Assembly: GCF_004117055.1 (NCBI RefSeq)
Contig: NZ_CP026363.1
Span: 4,425,001-4,489,000 of the forward strand
Reading direction: 5' to 3'
Source: Brevibacillus agri
GTDB taxonomy: Bacteria > Bacillota > Bacilli > Brevibacillales > Brevibacillaceae
Length of the DNA stretch: 64,000 nt
Shown here in pieces: positions 16,369-25,928 of the stretch. The notes under the pieces were generated by a model, which did no database searches, was not told where the DNA came from, and worked only from the letters and a program-made list of their open reading frames with translations. Each line of letters begins with the position of its first letter. Position 1 is the first letter of the stretch. The position numbers and the translations under genes were made by a program.

Positions 16369-19300
16369 ATGCACAGTATGTCAAACCAATTCTATGATTA
16401 TATTACGGAATCGTTACTGTCTTTTTTCAAAGAAACGCAAATTAAGCCGGGAGATCGATATTATCTGCAATTGGATAAACCAGAAGATGTTCAAAGCCTC
16501 GTTGAGTCCTTGCAAAACCAAGAAAATGTCAAACAGTTTGTTTACAAACATGAGTTTGGCGATCCCTATATCACGTTTACTATTGAGATCAACGATGTGC
16601 AGCTCATTATTGCGAATACCTCTGAAACCGTAAAACCAGACTTTCTGGTGACGCTTCGAAACCAAGTGGGGGAACAACAGAATGTTTGGCGAAATACGGC
16701 ATTGTTTACTGTAGTTTCTGAACAACTGGATTCGATCCAAGGTGGAAGTAGCGACTTGCAAAAAGATGGGATGCCTCTCCATCCTCATTCCATCGTTAAG
16801 AAATTAAAACAAGAAATTGAAGACAGTGCGTTGGATAAAGTCGATCAGATTATCCTTCTCGACAACATGCAAATGATTCTGCAAGAACAAATGTTTCAAC
16901 AGATTACCTTTTTTGATTTTGAGGAAATATTTACGACGCTATCGCGAGGATATATTGAGGATAAAGACTTTAAGAAATTTGGTTTGTTTAAAGATCCTGA
17001 TTTAGCGACATTTTCCGGGAGTAGCCTGAAGAAGCGGATGGAGTTAAATCGGGAGTTGTTTGACTATGTTCGGAAAGTCCATGATTTTGGCTATGAAGAT
17101 GACGAGCTGGACAGAAAGTTTTCTTCCACGGGAACGTCAAAATTAAAAGGCGAAGATTGGTCGGATCTAAGCTTCTCTGAAGTCAATAAGTATTACGAAG
17201 AAAGACAGGAAATCAATAAAAAAACGTCCGTAGATGTCAAAGAACTTGTTATCAAGGGTGGGTTGAAATATTGGGATAAACCGCATAAAGAAACAGCGGC
17301 GGGGCACCGAAAACGACATCTAATTATTTTTAATCCAGACCACAAGAGTGAAATTGAATTGACGATTGCATTCATGTTTCAAGGTGGGATAAAAAGTTTA
17401 TCGGACCAATACGTGACAGTACCCAATGCATGCAAAAAAGACGTGACCGTTGACGTCGGACGTATTAATCTCACGGCGAAAATTACAGCCAAAGCAAATG
17501 AAACGACCTTTGTGAAGTTTTTTTACAGACATGAAAAGAAATCGAGTCTCGGTGCGGAATTTCATATTGCGGTTGTGCCTATTGAGGAGCATGTTTTAGA
17601 TTCCTATAAGACAAAGTATGTAGTTGAAGCGAGTGATCGCTATATCGGGTTCCAAACTGACCAAAATGAAATCACAATCGGATCCGCCTTGAACGAGAAA
17701 AGCATGGATGTAAGTGAGTACGGTCAGTTTGTTCGATTTAGTATGCATGAAAAAATCATTGCCAAACCTCAACCAGATGCCTTTAACGACGAGGAAGAGT
17801 TATTAATTAATTTTCAAGTTGAAGAGACGGAAGCCATCATCCCCGTTTTACTAAAAAACGAAATTCCGGAGTCTATTCCTATTACAAGTCAGAGGATCTG
17901 GAAATTAAAGAGAGAGAATGGCTTAGATTTTGAACGTGTACACAATCGACTGATTTTCGGTAATCGAGAGTTTTATATGAACGCCGAAGACAAACAGTTT
18001 TTTGATTGGGAGCATGTCTGGATTGAGAAAGGTATGAAGTGCGCTGAAGTCGAGTCGGAGATGTTAGTCCAGGTGGATCTTGATTTAAGTAGTGAGCTGA
18101 GGGATGCTTACAGTCGCTTTATGAATTACTTTCGTATAAAGCGAAATATTCCAAGTCTCTGTCATTACAATGAAGATTTGATGCAAAGAGCGAAGGATTA
18201 CGTTATAACCTACATGAACGAGATCAAATCATTTGATGAAAATGAAGCAGCGGGAAAACGCGGCCGCGATCTCTTTAAGTTGGGCGTTGTCTCTGCCAAT
18301 CAGACCATTTACTTTAGTCCCTTCCATCCGCTTCTTGTGGCATTTCAGATTCAGTTATATTCGCTTTTGTCAAATGAGGAGATCGATAATAATATCCTGA
18401 ATCGCTTAAAACCGGATAGTTTAGTTCCGTTAATTAATCTAGGCAAGGAACAACTCTATAAACCCGACAATCAAAGTGCAGTAACAGAATGGTTGATTTT
18501 CAAGCCCGTCAATCAAGTAACCGTTTCGGATGCTAATCGATATTTGGCCAAACTCATTGAGGATAAAATTGCCCAGTTTGAAGAGCATTTTGGTTATTTG
18601 TTCAGTGAGCAATCCAAAGCTCCATTACAAATCAATTTAATTAACATTGAAAATGATTATGAAGTATTACGAGGAATCGTGAACTGGATTCTAAATAAAA
18701 TCGAGAGCAAAGGCATTGATGCTGTAAAGACTGTGGAAATCACGCTGTATCGCGAACACAATTATGATAGTGCTTTTGATTTGTTTTCCAGAACCGATTC
18801 AATCGATGAATTCCAATCGAAGTTTAATATCAAATTGTCATCCAAATACTATGAACCGCAAGATCTGCTGAGAACGATTCGGGCCCGTCTTTCTTACTAT
18901 AAACAACAGACACAAGATAATTATAAGTACGCCCACATTTCGTTTTATAAGATGCATGCTCAGGAACAATTTGCTGTACAACCGATGGCAGACATGGTTA
19001 CGGGGATTTCCCTTGATGGACTATTCTCAAATGTCCCTTCTATGAAGGGAAAAGAGAATTACCGGAGTGGTTTTGGAATCAAAGCATATTCCCTGGATGA
19101 AAAAAATTTGTTGGTCCAGATGGCGTATTACTTTAACGAGTTGAGTGCAAACCTCCGGAATGAAGGGAATGATACGTACCGAAAAGGAGAAGCGATCTTC
19201 TCTCGAACAACAACGGCGGATGAAAAAGTACTGGAGTCCATTTTCTCCTCTTCATACTGGGTTACTTTCGTGGATCCTAGTATCGACCTTGAATTCTTTC

Positions 19301-21714
19301 ATGAATACGGAAAGAATTTGGTTGTAATTCATTATAGTGATCAATATTCTTCCTCGAGTCGATACGATGCGATTACGGTCACCGATAAATCGCAACAATA
19401 CTTCTCTGTCATTAAAGAGTTCCTCAAAGATAAAGAGGTCAGTTGTGACGAGGGAAAAGTCAAAAATACAATCAAAGCTTTTAACACCTTTAATGGGGAA
19501 TGGTTGCTTCGCATTATTGGCAGCAAGGGACATTATTCGCGTGAGAAATTAAGTATCATTTCAGCCATTAAATTCAGTTTGGCTTATTTTGATCATCCAG
19601 AAATTTTGTGGGTACCGATTTCGTTAGAAGAGATTTTACGCGTAGCGGGGGCTGTTAGCTTAAATAAATCAGAGGGTGTGTTTACGGCCAAGAATCTTGG
19701 TGTAAAAGGAAGTCACAGTGATGACTTATTACTTATTGGTTTAGAGCAACGCGATCAACAATTATTTATGCATTTTTACCCCGTCGAAGTGAAAATCGGT
19801 TTTAATCGAAACGAAATATTGGATAAAGCAAAGAAACAAGTGAGTAGTACCAAAAAGTTAATCATGAATGCATTGGGAGATCCCAATGAAAAGGCCTTCA
19901 CGAGAAGATTCTATCGGAATTTCTTTGCCCAGTTGTTTATTTCGAATGCGAATAAACTTAAGCAAAGTCAATTTTGGGAATCGAAAAATTATGAGCTCAC
20001 AGAAGCCGTCTTCGAAAAGTTATTAAAAGATCAGTTTACTCTTGCTACCCATCTCCATCCATTTATCGGTGATGGTGCGGTTCTCTCTTTCCAAAGAGAT
20101 GCTTTTCACCGCAGTTCTCATCTTGAGGATGGGGTTACTTATATGAATCTGACTGAATATGACGGTTATAGTGGCTTGATCCAGTCCATGGAGGACATGA
20201 GGGAGTGGATTCAGGAAAAAGAAGGCGATCTAGTAAAAGAACAACTACTCTCCAACATATACGATGCTAAGAATGTTATTCATCAGGAGCCGATGCTGGT
20301 ACTGCTGGATAATCATGAGCAAGGATCCGAGGAAGAAATGGTCGCAGAAAACCTTATCGACACATCTGTAGAAAAAGAGGAAACCATTTCACTTGAAGAT
20401 TCGGCTACTCAAATGGAACTTGATCAGCGAGCAGGGGACACTGATGAAGACAGGGAGCAGCATATACCTGAGGTGACGGAACTCGGTAATGATGGTGAAA
20501 CGGATGTAATGGAGGAGAAAGAGGATGAGGTGGGAAGTCAGCCTTTAACGCCCCACCCTGTTACGCCCCCAGCAGAAGAGGGGGCGGGTATTCTCAAGGA
20601 TACCAGAATATTGATTGGAAGAGCTGAGAATTCCAATAAGAATATCTACTGGGAGTATGGAAACAAAGGGATTGCGAATCGCCATTTATTGATTTCGGGT
20701 AGCTCTGGACAGGGGAAAACATACTTTATGCAATGCTTGCTCCTGGAAAAAGCGAAACAGGGCATATCTAGCATTGTGATCGACTACACGGAAGGCTTTT
20801 TACCGAATCAGTTAGAAGCAGAATTCGTACAAGCGCTAGGTCCCCAATTACAGCAACAGATTGTGTTTACCGAACAGTTACCGATTAATCCATTTTTGAA
20901 AAATGTTCGGGACATTGGAGGAATCACGCTTCCTGAATCCAATACAGACGTTGCAGAGAGAATTAAAAGTGTCTTTTCAGCTGTTTACAAGACGCTGGGA
21001 ATTCAACAGCTTAATGCCATTTATGATGCGATTCTCACTGGTCTTGATCGTTATCAAGATGAAATGAGTCTCCCTCTGCTTCGTGAAATTCTCGAAGAAG
21101 ACGCATCCACATACGCAAAAACGGCACTATCGCAAATTCGACCCTTGATCGATCGAAATCCGTTTAGTAACAAGGATCCCCTTAATTGGCAAGACATTGT
21201 TGAGGGTAAGGGGACAGTGTTTGTCATTCAGTTAACAGGATATCCTAGAGATGTGCAACTGATTATTACAGAATTCGTCTTATGGGATCTATGGAATTAC
21301 GCGGTAAGGTTCGGAAACAAAAACAAACCGATTCCAATCATTATGGATGAGGCTCAGAACCTCGATCATTCGGAGAAATCGCCTTCCGCCAGGATTCTTA
21401 CCGAAGGGCGAAAATTTGGATTGTCTGCTTGGTATGCAACGCAATTCCTTAAATCGCAATTATCAGCAGACGAACTCGCTCGTTTACAAAATGCATCCCA
21501 GAAAGTGTATTTTGCTCAGCCAGAACAGGAAGTCTCGTATGTTGCGGCTGGTTTATCCACTACTCCGGCAGATCGCAAACTATGGGAAAATAAACTTTCT
21601 TCCTTGAAAAAAGGTCAGTGCATTGTACATGGTCCGATTCGAAAAGACGATGGCGACCTGAGCAAACCTGTTGTCACCGTGGTTGATATTACATCCCTAT
21701 CTGAACGAATCTAA
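16369..21714 (+). CDS. dptH: DNA phosphorothioation-dependent restriction protein DptH
   Basis: The gene overlaps the end of dptG by about 29 bases. ATG 16369 and ATG 16378 are both possible starts; from 16369 the protein is 1781 residues. The long N-terminal part (about 1-1300) has no simple motif. An acidic low-complexity linker (about 1300-1405) follows, then a HerA/FtsK-type ATPase: Walker A SGSSGQGKTYFMQ near residue 1445 and Walker B IPIIMDEAQNLDH near 1660. DptH is the motor/nuclease-associated subunit acting on unmodified DNA. The frame is complete, so the gene could still be expressed but lacks its DptG partner. It ends at a perfect bidirectional terminator. Confidence 0.92.
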   Translation: MHSMSNQFYDYITESLLSFFKETQIKPGDRYYLQLDKPEDVQSLVESLQNQENVKQFVYKHEFGDPYITFTIEINDVQLIIANTSETVKPDFLVTLRNQVGEQQNVWRNTALFTVVSEQLDSIQGGSSDLQKDGMPLHPHSIVKKLKQEIEDSALDKVDQIILLDNMQMILQEQMFQQITFFDFEEIFTTLSRGYIEDKDFKKFGLFKDPDLATFSGSSLKKRMELNRELFDYVRKVHDFGYEDDELDRKFSSTGTSKLKGEDWSDLSFSEVNKYYEERQEINKKTSVDVKELVIKGGLKYWDKPHKETAAGHRKRHLIIFNPDHKSEIELTIAFMFQGGIKSLSDQYVTVPNACKKDVTVDVGRINLTAKITAKANETTFVKFFYRHEKKSSLGAEFHIAVVPIEEHVLDSYKTKYVVEASDRYIGFQTDQNEITIGSALNEKSMDVSEYGQFVRFSMHEKIIAKPQPDAFNDEEELLINFQVEETEAIIPVLLKNEIPESIPITSQRIWKLKRENGLDFERVHNRLIFGNREFYMNAEDKQFFDWEHVWIEKGMKCAEVESEMLVQVDLDLSSELRDAYSRFMNYFRIKRNIPSLCHYNEDLMQRAKDYVITYMNEIKSFDENEAAGKRGRDLFKLGVVSANQTIYFSPFHPLLVAFQIQLYSLLSNEEIDNNILNRLKPDSLVPLINLGKEQLYKPDNQSAVTEWLIFKPVNQVTVSDANRYLAKLIEDKIAQFEEHFGYLFSEQSKAPLQINLINIENDYEVLRGIVNWILNKIESKGIDAVKTVEITLYREHNYDSAFDLFSRTDSIDEFQSKFNIKLSSKYYEPQDLLRTIRARLSYYKQQTQDNYKYAHISFYKMHAQEQFAVQPMADMVTGISLDGLFSNVPSMKGKENYRSGFGIKAYSLDEKNLLVQMAYYFNELSANLRNEGNDTYRKGEAIFSRTTTADEKVLESIFSSSYWVTFVDPSIDLEFFHEYGKNLVVIHYSDQYSSSSRYDAITVTDKSQQYFSVIKEFLKDKEVSCDEGKVKNTIKAFNTFNGEWLLRIIGSKGHYSREKLSIISAIKFSLAYFDHPEILWVPISLEEILRVAGAVSLNKSEGVFTAKNLGVKGSHSDDLLLIGLEQRDQQLFMHFYPVEVKIGFNRNEILDKAKKQVSSTKKLIMNALGDPNEKAFTRRFYRNFFAQLFISNANKLKQSQFWESKNYELTEAVFEKLLKDQFTLATHLHPFIGDGAVLSFQRDAFHRSSHLEDGVTYMNLTEYDGYSGLIQSMEDMREWIQEKEGDLVKEQLLSNIYDAKNVIHQEPMLVLLDNHEQGSEEEMVAENLIDTSVEKEETISLEDSATQMELDQRAGDTDEDREQHIPEVTELGNDGETDVMEEKEDEVGSQPLTPHPVTPPAEEGAGILKDTRILIGRAENSNKNIYWEYGNKGIANRHLLISGSSGQGKTYFMQCLLLEKAKQGISSIVIDYTEGFLPNQLEAEFVQALGPQLQQQIVFTEQLPINPFLKNVRDIGGITLPESNTDVAERIKSVFSAVYKTLGIQQLNAIYDAILTGLDRYQDEMSLPLLREILEEDASTYAKTALSQIRPLIDRNPFSNKDPLNWQDIVEGKGTVFVIQLTGYPRDVQLIITEFVLWDLWNYAVRFGNKNKPIPIIMDEAQNLDHSEKSPSARILTEGRKFGLSAWYATQFLKSQLSADELARLQNASQKVYFAQPEQEVSYVAAGLSTTPADRKLWENKLSSLKKGQCIVHGPIRKDDGDLSKPVVTVVDITSLSERI

Positions 21715-21743
21715 AAAAGGTGTCCCATGGGGACACCTTTTTT
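21713..21743. terminator. bidirectional terminator between the restriction and modification arms
   Basis: AAAAAAGGTGTCCC pairs perfectly with GGGACACCTTTTTT around a 3-base loop. It has A6 on one side and T6 on the other, so it works for both dptH (rightward) and the dndE-like gene (leftward), whose stop codons lie in its flanks. Confidence 0.95.
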
Positions 21744-22113
21744 ATTGGAGGATGAGGAGCCGAAAATCTTCCATCGAAGTCTGTTCTTCTAATTGCTTCT
21801 TAATCATACGCAATCCAAATTCAATATACTCAAGCATATATTGGTGTAAGAGATCTTCATCGAGACCACTTTGCGCTTCGTTTACTATGAGCTGACGAAA
21901 TAATAAAAACTCACGTTCTTTGATGAGATGATCGGGGATCGTCCACTTCGGTAAATGATCCTTAAAGTCTTCGTTAACGCGGCCGGAAGCTTTTGAAATG
22001 CCTTTCGCAAGCGCGATTTTTATGGCCGTTGGACGATCAATTTCCAATGCTTCTGTCAGTGTATCTAGAATTTCTTTGCCGGTTCCAGAGAGAGACATTC
22101 TTCTAGTCGCCAT
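21742..22113 (-). CDS. second DndE-like small DNA-binding protein
   Basis: This 123-residue helical protein begins MATRRMSLSGTGKEILDTLT and continues IDRPTAIKIALAKGISKASG, the kind of N-terminal helix arrangement seen in DndE-family proteins. It is clearly different from the canonical DndE at 27057. ATG 22113 has AAAGGTG 10 bases upstream and lies 7 bases after the dndD-like stop, so the two genes are co-transcribed. Canonical DndE binds nicked DNA as a tetramer; whether this one does is unknown. The assignment as DndE-like rests on size, pattern and its pairing with a DndD-like ATPase. Confidence 0.65.
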   Translation of the reverse strand: MATRRMSLSGTGKEILDTLTEALEIDRPTAIKIALAKGISKASGRVNEDFKDHLPKWTIPDHLIKEREFLLFRQLIVNEAQSGLDEDLLHQYMLEYIEFGLRMIKKQLEEQTSMEDFRLLILQ

Positions 22114-22120
22114 CGTTATT

Positions 22121-24133
22121 TCACACCTTTACGAAATCAAAGTAACCGTCACGAATAATCGTATATTTTCGATTTTGATCATAATCAAGTAGATACTGAC
22201 GATGTGAGGTGTTTTTCATCAAATCAACGTAATCTTGGCTAATTTCTGTGTCAGTTGAGAGAATGATGACTTGCTCACTTAGTTCTTTATAGTAATAGTT
22301 AATTAAGTGATTCCGGTGATAGCTATCCAGTCGTCCAAGAGGTGTGTCAATTACCATGGGTAAAGAAAGGTCAGACGCTTTGGTTAATGCCCAAATAAGC
22401 GAAGAGGCAATCATCTGCATTTCACCAGCAGAACGTTCCTGGATACTGATTTCTTGCAACTTATCATTATAGAGCTTGATGCTATAGGTTTGTATGTCAA
22501 ATTCGATGACGCCAAACTCATCTTGTTTTCGAAATAATTTATTCAGCATAGATGCAAACTCTTCTTTAATAAAGACGGCCTTTAAATGTGTCATCTCGCT
22601 TACGTATTGATTGATCGTTTTAATTAATCGATTGACATACTCTAATCGGTTCGTAAGATCTGCGTAATCATTATTTTGGTCAGAGACTCGTGTCAACTGG
22701 TTTAAAAGGTTCGTTTTTGTTTCTTTAGATCGATTTAATTTTGCTTGAATGTTTCGGAGTTTTAAATCGATTTCTCCTAATTTCTTCGTTAACGTATCAA
22801 TTTTTTGGTTTTCTTCCGAGATATCGACAGACTCTGGCGCGGTACGCAGTTCTTGTTCGATGTCCGATAATTGTGTAGAAAGCTTTTCGATTTTATTGAT
22901 GGAAGATACGATTCTGTGCCGATCGTGGACGGGGAGATTCATCAGATAAGTATACTCGGAATGTGTAATATCATGAATTTCCTCAATGTTACTAACTTCC
23001 AATGTAATATTGTTTTCCTTCGCCCAAATTTCTTCTCCCATACTTTTAATTTGCGATAATTGAACATCTGACAGTGGAGGAGAAATAGGGGTGTCAAACA
23101 ATTGGTTAATAAAGTTTCGATAAGGAACTAAGGCAGAGTCTTGGATAATGCGTCTTTGTTTTGAATCATGTTCCGTTTTCAGGCGTTTTTTCAGGGCAAC
23201 AATTTTCTCTGATAAGATAATCGATAAGGCATTTTCTTTAAATAATGTGGCGAACTCTTCAGTTTCGATCTGATATTGAGTAGAGAGCTGAGCCTGTTTC
23301 TTTATGATGACTTCTCTCGACTTAGAGTTATTTGCAATTTTCTCATTACGGCTTGTTTTCGCTTCGCGAATGAGAGCTTCTAGCTTATTCTTCTCTGCGA
23401 TGGACTCTGATTTTCTCTTTTCAAGTGTCTCCATTTCTTGTTCCGTATTAGCCAGTTCTTCTTGAACGTTCTTCAACTTTTCTTGATTGACTGCTTTGGC
23501 TAGATTTTGTTCCAAGGAACTTTTCATAGAGCTTAAATCGCTAAGTAGTTGCTTGTAGGCTTCTAGCCCAGTAATTTTATGAATCGCTTCTTTCATTTCG
23601 CTGCTATCCTGTCGAATAATAATATCTTTGATCTCTTCACCATCAAAGATAAAAAAAGGAGCTGCGTGGAAAGGTATCATTTTATCAATGAATCGATTGA
23701 ATGCCTCTATGTTTTCAATATGAGCCTGTTTAGGAATTTTTACACCAGGTTTTCGAATCGCTATTTCCCGATTTTCATTAATGCATCGTTTATTGTGATC
23801 AAAGTTCCATTGCGTTTTTAGTTCCCAATCTTCACCACTATCAGTTTCTAAAATGAGTGTAACGGAACAACTTCTACCGCCCTCATCGAAGAATACATTG
23901 TTAATCACGTTGGAGAATAGCTTTTTATGTTCTGCGTCGGAGATCCCTCTTTTGCCAAATAACGAATAATGGATGGCTTTGAGAATAGTTGTTTTTCCTG
24001 CCCCGTTTAATCCACCAAGCAGAATAATGTTTTTTCCTTGTTCTTCTCGTATTTGTTTTGGGATATAAAAGTCAATTTCTTGGCGGCCATAATAGGTTTT
24101 ATAGTTATCAAAGAGCAACTTTTTTAATAACAA
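22121..24133 (-). CDS. second DndD-like SMC/Rad50-type ATPase
   Basis: The product is 670 residues. Walker A is LLGGLNGAGKTTILKAIHYS near residue 40. A long coiled coil spans about 190-500. The ABC signature is QERSAGEMQMIASSLIWAL and Walker B is LPMVIDTPLGRLDS, with the D-loop in the same stretch. The conserved FIFDGEEIKDII block is typical of DndD. The start is TTG 24133, with AGGGTG 7 bases upstream. It differs throughout from the DndD at 27427 apart from the ATPase motifs, so it is a divergent paralogue rather than a copy. It is paired with its own DndE-like protein. Its role (alternative modification complex or restriction accessory) is open. Confidence 0.8.
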   Translation of the reverse strand: MLLKKLLFDNYKTYYGRQEIDFYIPKQIREEQGKNIILLGGLNGAGKTTILKAIHYSLFGKRGISDAEHKKLFSNVINNVFFDEGGRSCSVTLILETDSGEDWELKTQWNFDHNKRCINENREIAIRKPGVKIPKQAHIENIEAFNRFIDKMIPFHAAPFFIFDGEEIKDIIIRQDSSEMKEAIHKITGLEAYKQLLSDLSSMKSSLEQNLAKAVNQEKLKNVQEELANTEQEMETLEKRKSESIAEKNKLEALIREAKTSRNEKIANNSKSREVIIKKQAQLSTQYQIETEEFATLFKENALSIILSEKIVALKKRLKTEHDSKQRRIIQDSALVPYRNFINQLFDTPISPPLSDVQLSQIKSMGEEIWAKENNITLEVSNIEEIHDITHSEYTYLMNLPVHDRHRIVSSINKIEKLSTQLSDIEQELRTAPESVDISEENQKIDTLTKKLGEIDLKLRNIQAKLNRSKETKTNLLNQLTRVSDQNNDYADLTNRLEYVNRLIKTINQYVSEMTHLKAVFIKEEFASMLNKLFRKQDEFGVIEFDIQTYSIKLYNDKLQEISIQERSAGEMQMIASSLIWALTKASDLSLPMVIDTPLGRLDSYHRNHLINYYYKELSEQVIILSTDTEISQDYVDLMKNTSHRQYLLDYDQNRKYTIIRDGYFDFVKV

Positions 24134-24144
24134 TATTTATCACC

Positions 24145-24330
24145 CTAGTTTTTCTTGGAATAGAAATCGATTAAATCAAAGTACTCTTTTTTTCGTGCAT
24201 TTGGAGAAAGGTTTTCATATGAAAATTTTACGGCCGATTTAATGATTTCATAGGCTAACTTTGTTGGTATCTTATTCTCACTACAAAGCGTAGAAAGAAG
24301 TTGTAACTCTTTCTCTTTAAACTTATTCAT
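24145..24330 (-). CDS. small protein of the phosphorothioation locus, 61 aa
   Basis: The sequence MNKFKEKELQLLSTLCSENK is followed by a helical, lysine-rich body ending DLIDFYSKKN. AAGGGG lies about 11 bases before ATG 24330, and the stop is 11 bases before the TTG of the DndD-like gene, so it leads that operon. Similar small proteins are annotated beside DNA modification systems; no function is established. It is the first gene after the IS3-family insertion and palindrome, so it is the one whose transcription would suffer. Confidence 0.7.
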   Translation of the reverse strand: MNKFKEKELQLLSTLCSENKIPTKLAYEIIKSAVKFSYENLSPNARKKEYFDLIDFYSKKN

Positions 24331-24399
24331 TGTCGGTTTAACCCCTTAAAATTTGAGTCTTTCTCCCTTATTCTCGCATTTTCATATGCTTCTTCCCTC

Positions 24400-24496
24400 C
24401 TTCAACCACCTAGGAGTCTAGGAAGGAAAACGCCTAGCGTCAAGGAGATCACTTGACCCCAGACGTTTTCCTTCCTGCTTGTCAGCTAGGTTGAAG
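24400..24496. repeat. 97-bp imperfect palindrome upstream of the small gene
   Basis: Three nested arm pairs occur: CTTCAACC with GGTTGAAG, AGGAAGGAAAACG (24420-24432) with CGTTTTCCTTCCT (24464-24476), and GTCAA with TTGAC around a 9-base loop. It lies between the IS3-family element and the small gene. It could be a miniature mobile palindrome or a strong hairpin that stops read-through from dndA and the IS. Confidence 0.75.
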
Positions 24497-24525
24497 TAGG
24501 GATCATTCTGCAATCCTTTGCCATA

Positions 24526-25455
24526 CTACACTTTCACAACAAATGGTGTAATGAGTTGCAAGGCAAAGGCTTTACCAAATTCTACAGGTGATAAATCGTA
24601 CAAGCTTCCATGAATCCGTCGCTGATTATAAAAGAGCAGATAGTTTGTCACGATTTCATAGGCTTCTTGATAGCTCTGAAATTCATTCCGCTGCAAACAT
24701 TCTTTCTCCAAAACACTGTGAAATGACTCAATGTGAGCGTTTTTATTGGGTGTCTTTGGAGGAATTCGCTCATGCACCGTTTGGAAATGCTGACAGGCTT
24801 CTTCAAAGGCATGGCTAATAAACTGTGGACCGTTATCCGTACGGATAACAGGGCGATCATCACAATTGAATTGCTGCCGTTTCCACAAAGCACGTTGGAG
24901 AATCTGAGCAGCATGTTTTCCTTCGCAGGTCAGTCCGAAATGGTAGTCCACGATCGCTCGATCATAGACATCAATGAGACTCATCAGGAAAAAGAAACGC
25001 TGTTCTCCTACGATAAATCCGTATTTTACGTCTATCTCCCACAATTGATTCGGAGCGGTAATCTCTCGGTTGTTTGCCAACTTTCGAGGATGTTTCCTTT
25101 TCTTTTGTCGTTGTGGTTGCAGGAGTTCTTCTTCTTTCAGCAAGCGGTAAACCTTTTTCTTGTTGATGACCAGTTGGTGGTCTCGCCGTAGGCAGACGGT
25201 AAGCTTTCGATATCCATAAGCAGATTCTTCATCGGCAATCAGCTCGGATAGCCATTCTTTGATTTGTTCGTCACTGACAGGTTGTCCGTCTTTTGACAAC
25301 GAATAACCGGGTATAGGTCTTCCTCTGTGATAAACGCGAGGTTTTTGGGAGGCTTTGTTTTTTCGGTAATAGTAGGTTGCTTCCAGGATGCCGACAATAC
25401 GTAGCACTAGTTTGGCTGTGTACCCCAGCTGTATCCACTTGTCGGCTATCTCCAT
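24526..25455 (-). CDS. IS3-family OrfB transposase
   Basis: This is a full-length 309-residue rve/DDE integrase-type transposase. Catalytic blocks are LWEIDVKYGFIV, VIRTDNGPQFIS and NAHIESFHSVLEKE. It overlaps orfA by 10 bases, consistent with frameshift or coupled translation. Confidence 0.93.
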   Translation of the reverse strand: MEIADKWIQLGYTAKLVLRIVGILEATYYYRKNKASQKPRVYHRGRPIPGYSLSKDGQPVSDEQIKEWLSELIADEESAYGYRKLTVCLRRDHQLVINKKKVYRLLKEEELLQPQRQKKRKHPRKLANNREITAPNQLWEIDVKYGFIVGEQRFFFLMSLIDVYDRAIVDYHFGLTCEGKHAAQILQRALWKRQQFNCDDRPVIRTDNGPQFISHAFEEACQHFQTVHERIPPKTPNKNAHIESFHSVLEKECLQRNEFQSYQEAYEIVTNYLLFYNQRRIHGSLYDLSPVEFGKAFALQLITPFVVKV

Positions 25456-25778
25456 TTTGTCCGATAAGCTGGGTTCACCTTTTTTACAAGATCACGAAGG
25501 ATCGCGATTTCCAAGTCCTTTTCTCCCAGTAATTTCTTCAGTTTATCATTCTCCGTTTCCAGTTCCCGAAACTCTCCTGGACTTGGTGTATAGCTTGTTA
25601 CAGCTTTAGCTTCGGAAGACGTATTCTGCCAATCTGCGTGTTTGGAGTCACGTATCCATCGATACAGCATTTTAGGGTCTATCCCATGCCGTCTGGCTAC
25701 TTGGCTAGCGTTTCCTACTTCGTGGGCTTCCTGGATCAATTGTTGTTTGAACTCGATTGAATAGCGTCTCCGTTGCAT
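25446..25778 (-). CDS. IS3-family OrfA
   Basis: This 110-residue HTH protein (RYSIEFKQQLIQEAHEVG, ARRHGIDPKMLYRWIRDSK) is followed by a leucine-zipper-like helix (LETENDKLKKLLGEKDLEIA). It is the DNA-binding partner of the adjacent OrfB. Confidence 0.9.
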   Translation of the reverse strand: MQRRRYSIEFKQQLIQEAHEVGNASQVARRHGIDPKMLYRWIRDSKHADWQNTSSEAKAVTSYTPSPGEFRELETENDKLKKLLGEKDLEIAILRDLVKKVNPAYRTKWR

Positions 25779-25928
25779 AAAAATATCCCCCTCTGTTCTT
25801 CTGATATCAGCTTAACAAGATAAGGGGGTATGTCTCAAATCCAATTTTGGGGCTTAAAAGTTGTGATCACCCCAAATCGTAAGTAGTCAGTTATAGAAAG
25901 GGAGGGAAGGGAGTCCCCCCTGAATGTA

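Larger units (their letters stand above)
13658..16397 (+). pseudogene. dptG: DptG, interrupted by an ISL3-family insertion
   Basis: Segment 1 (13658-14313) starts MRTILQIDKLITTLGKGKHD. Segment 2 (15665-16397) resumes at YVCQLLAKFDAFEKANY and ends GDAQYVKPIL. The insertion left the 8-bp duplication ATTTTTAT at both borders. Removing the element with one copy gives 1389 bases, an uninterrupted frame of 462 residues, which is about the family length. As it stands, the first part ends at a stop inside the IS (14329) after 223 residues. DptG is required for the DptFGH restriction complex, so restriction should be off. The second segment has an in-frame ATG at 15663 but no clear ribosome site. Confidence 0.9.
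24490..25860 (-). mobile_element. IS3-family element between dndA and the second D/E module
   Basis: It contains intact orfA and orfB, in the same direction as the dnd operon. Terminal repeats could not be fixed by eye and no clear target duplication was found, so the borders are approximate. It separates dndBCDEA from the small/D2/E2 genes. Confidence 0.7.

Noticed and set aside
22121..24133. RecN or SbcC repair ATPase
   Set aside because: The size (670 aa), the FIFDGEE block after Walker A and pairing with a small DndE-like gene fit DndD better than the longer SbcC or the RecN layout.
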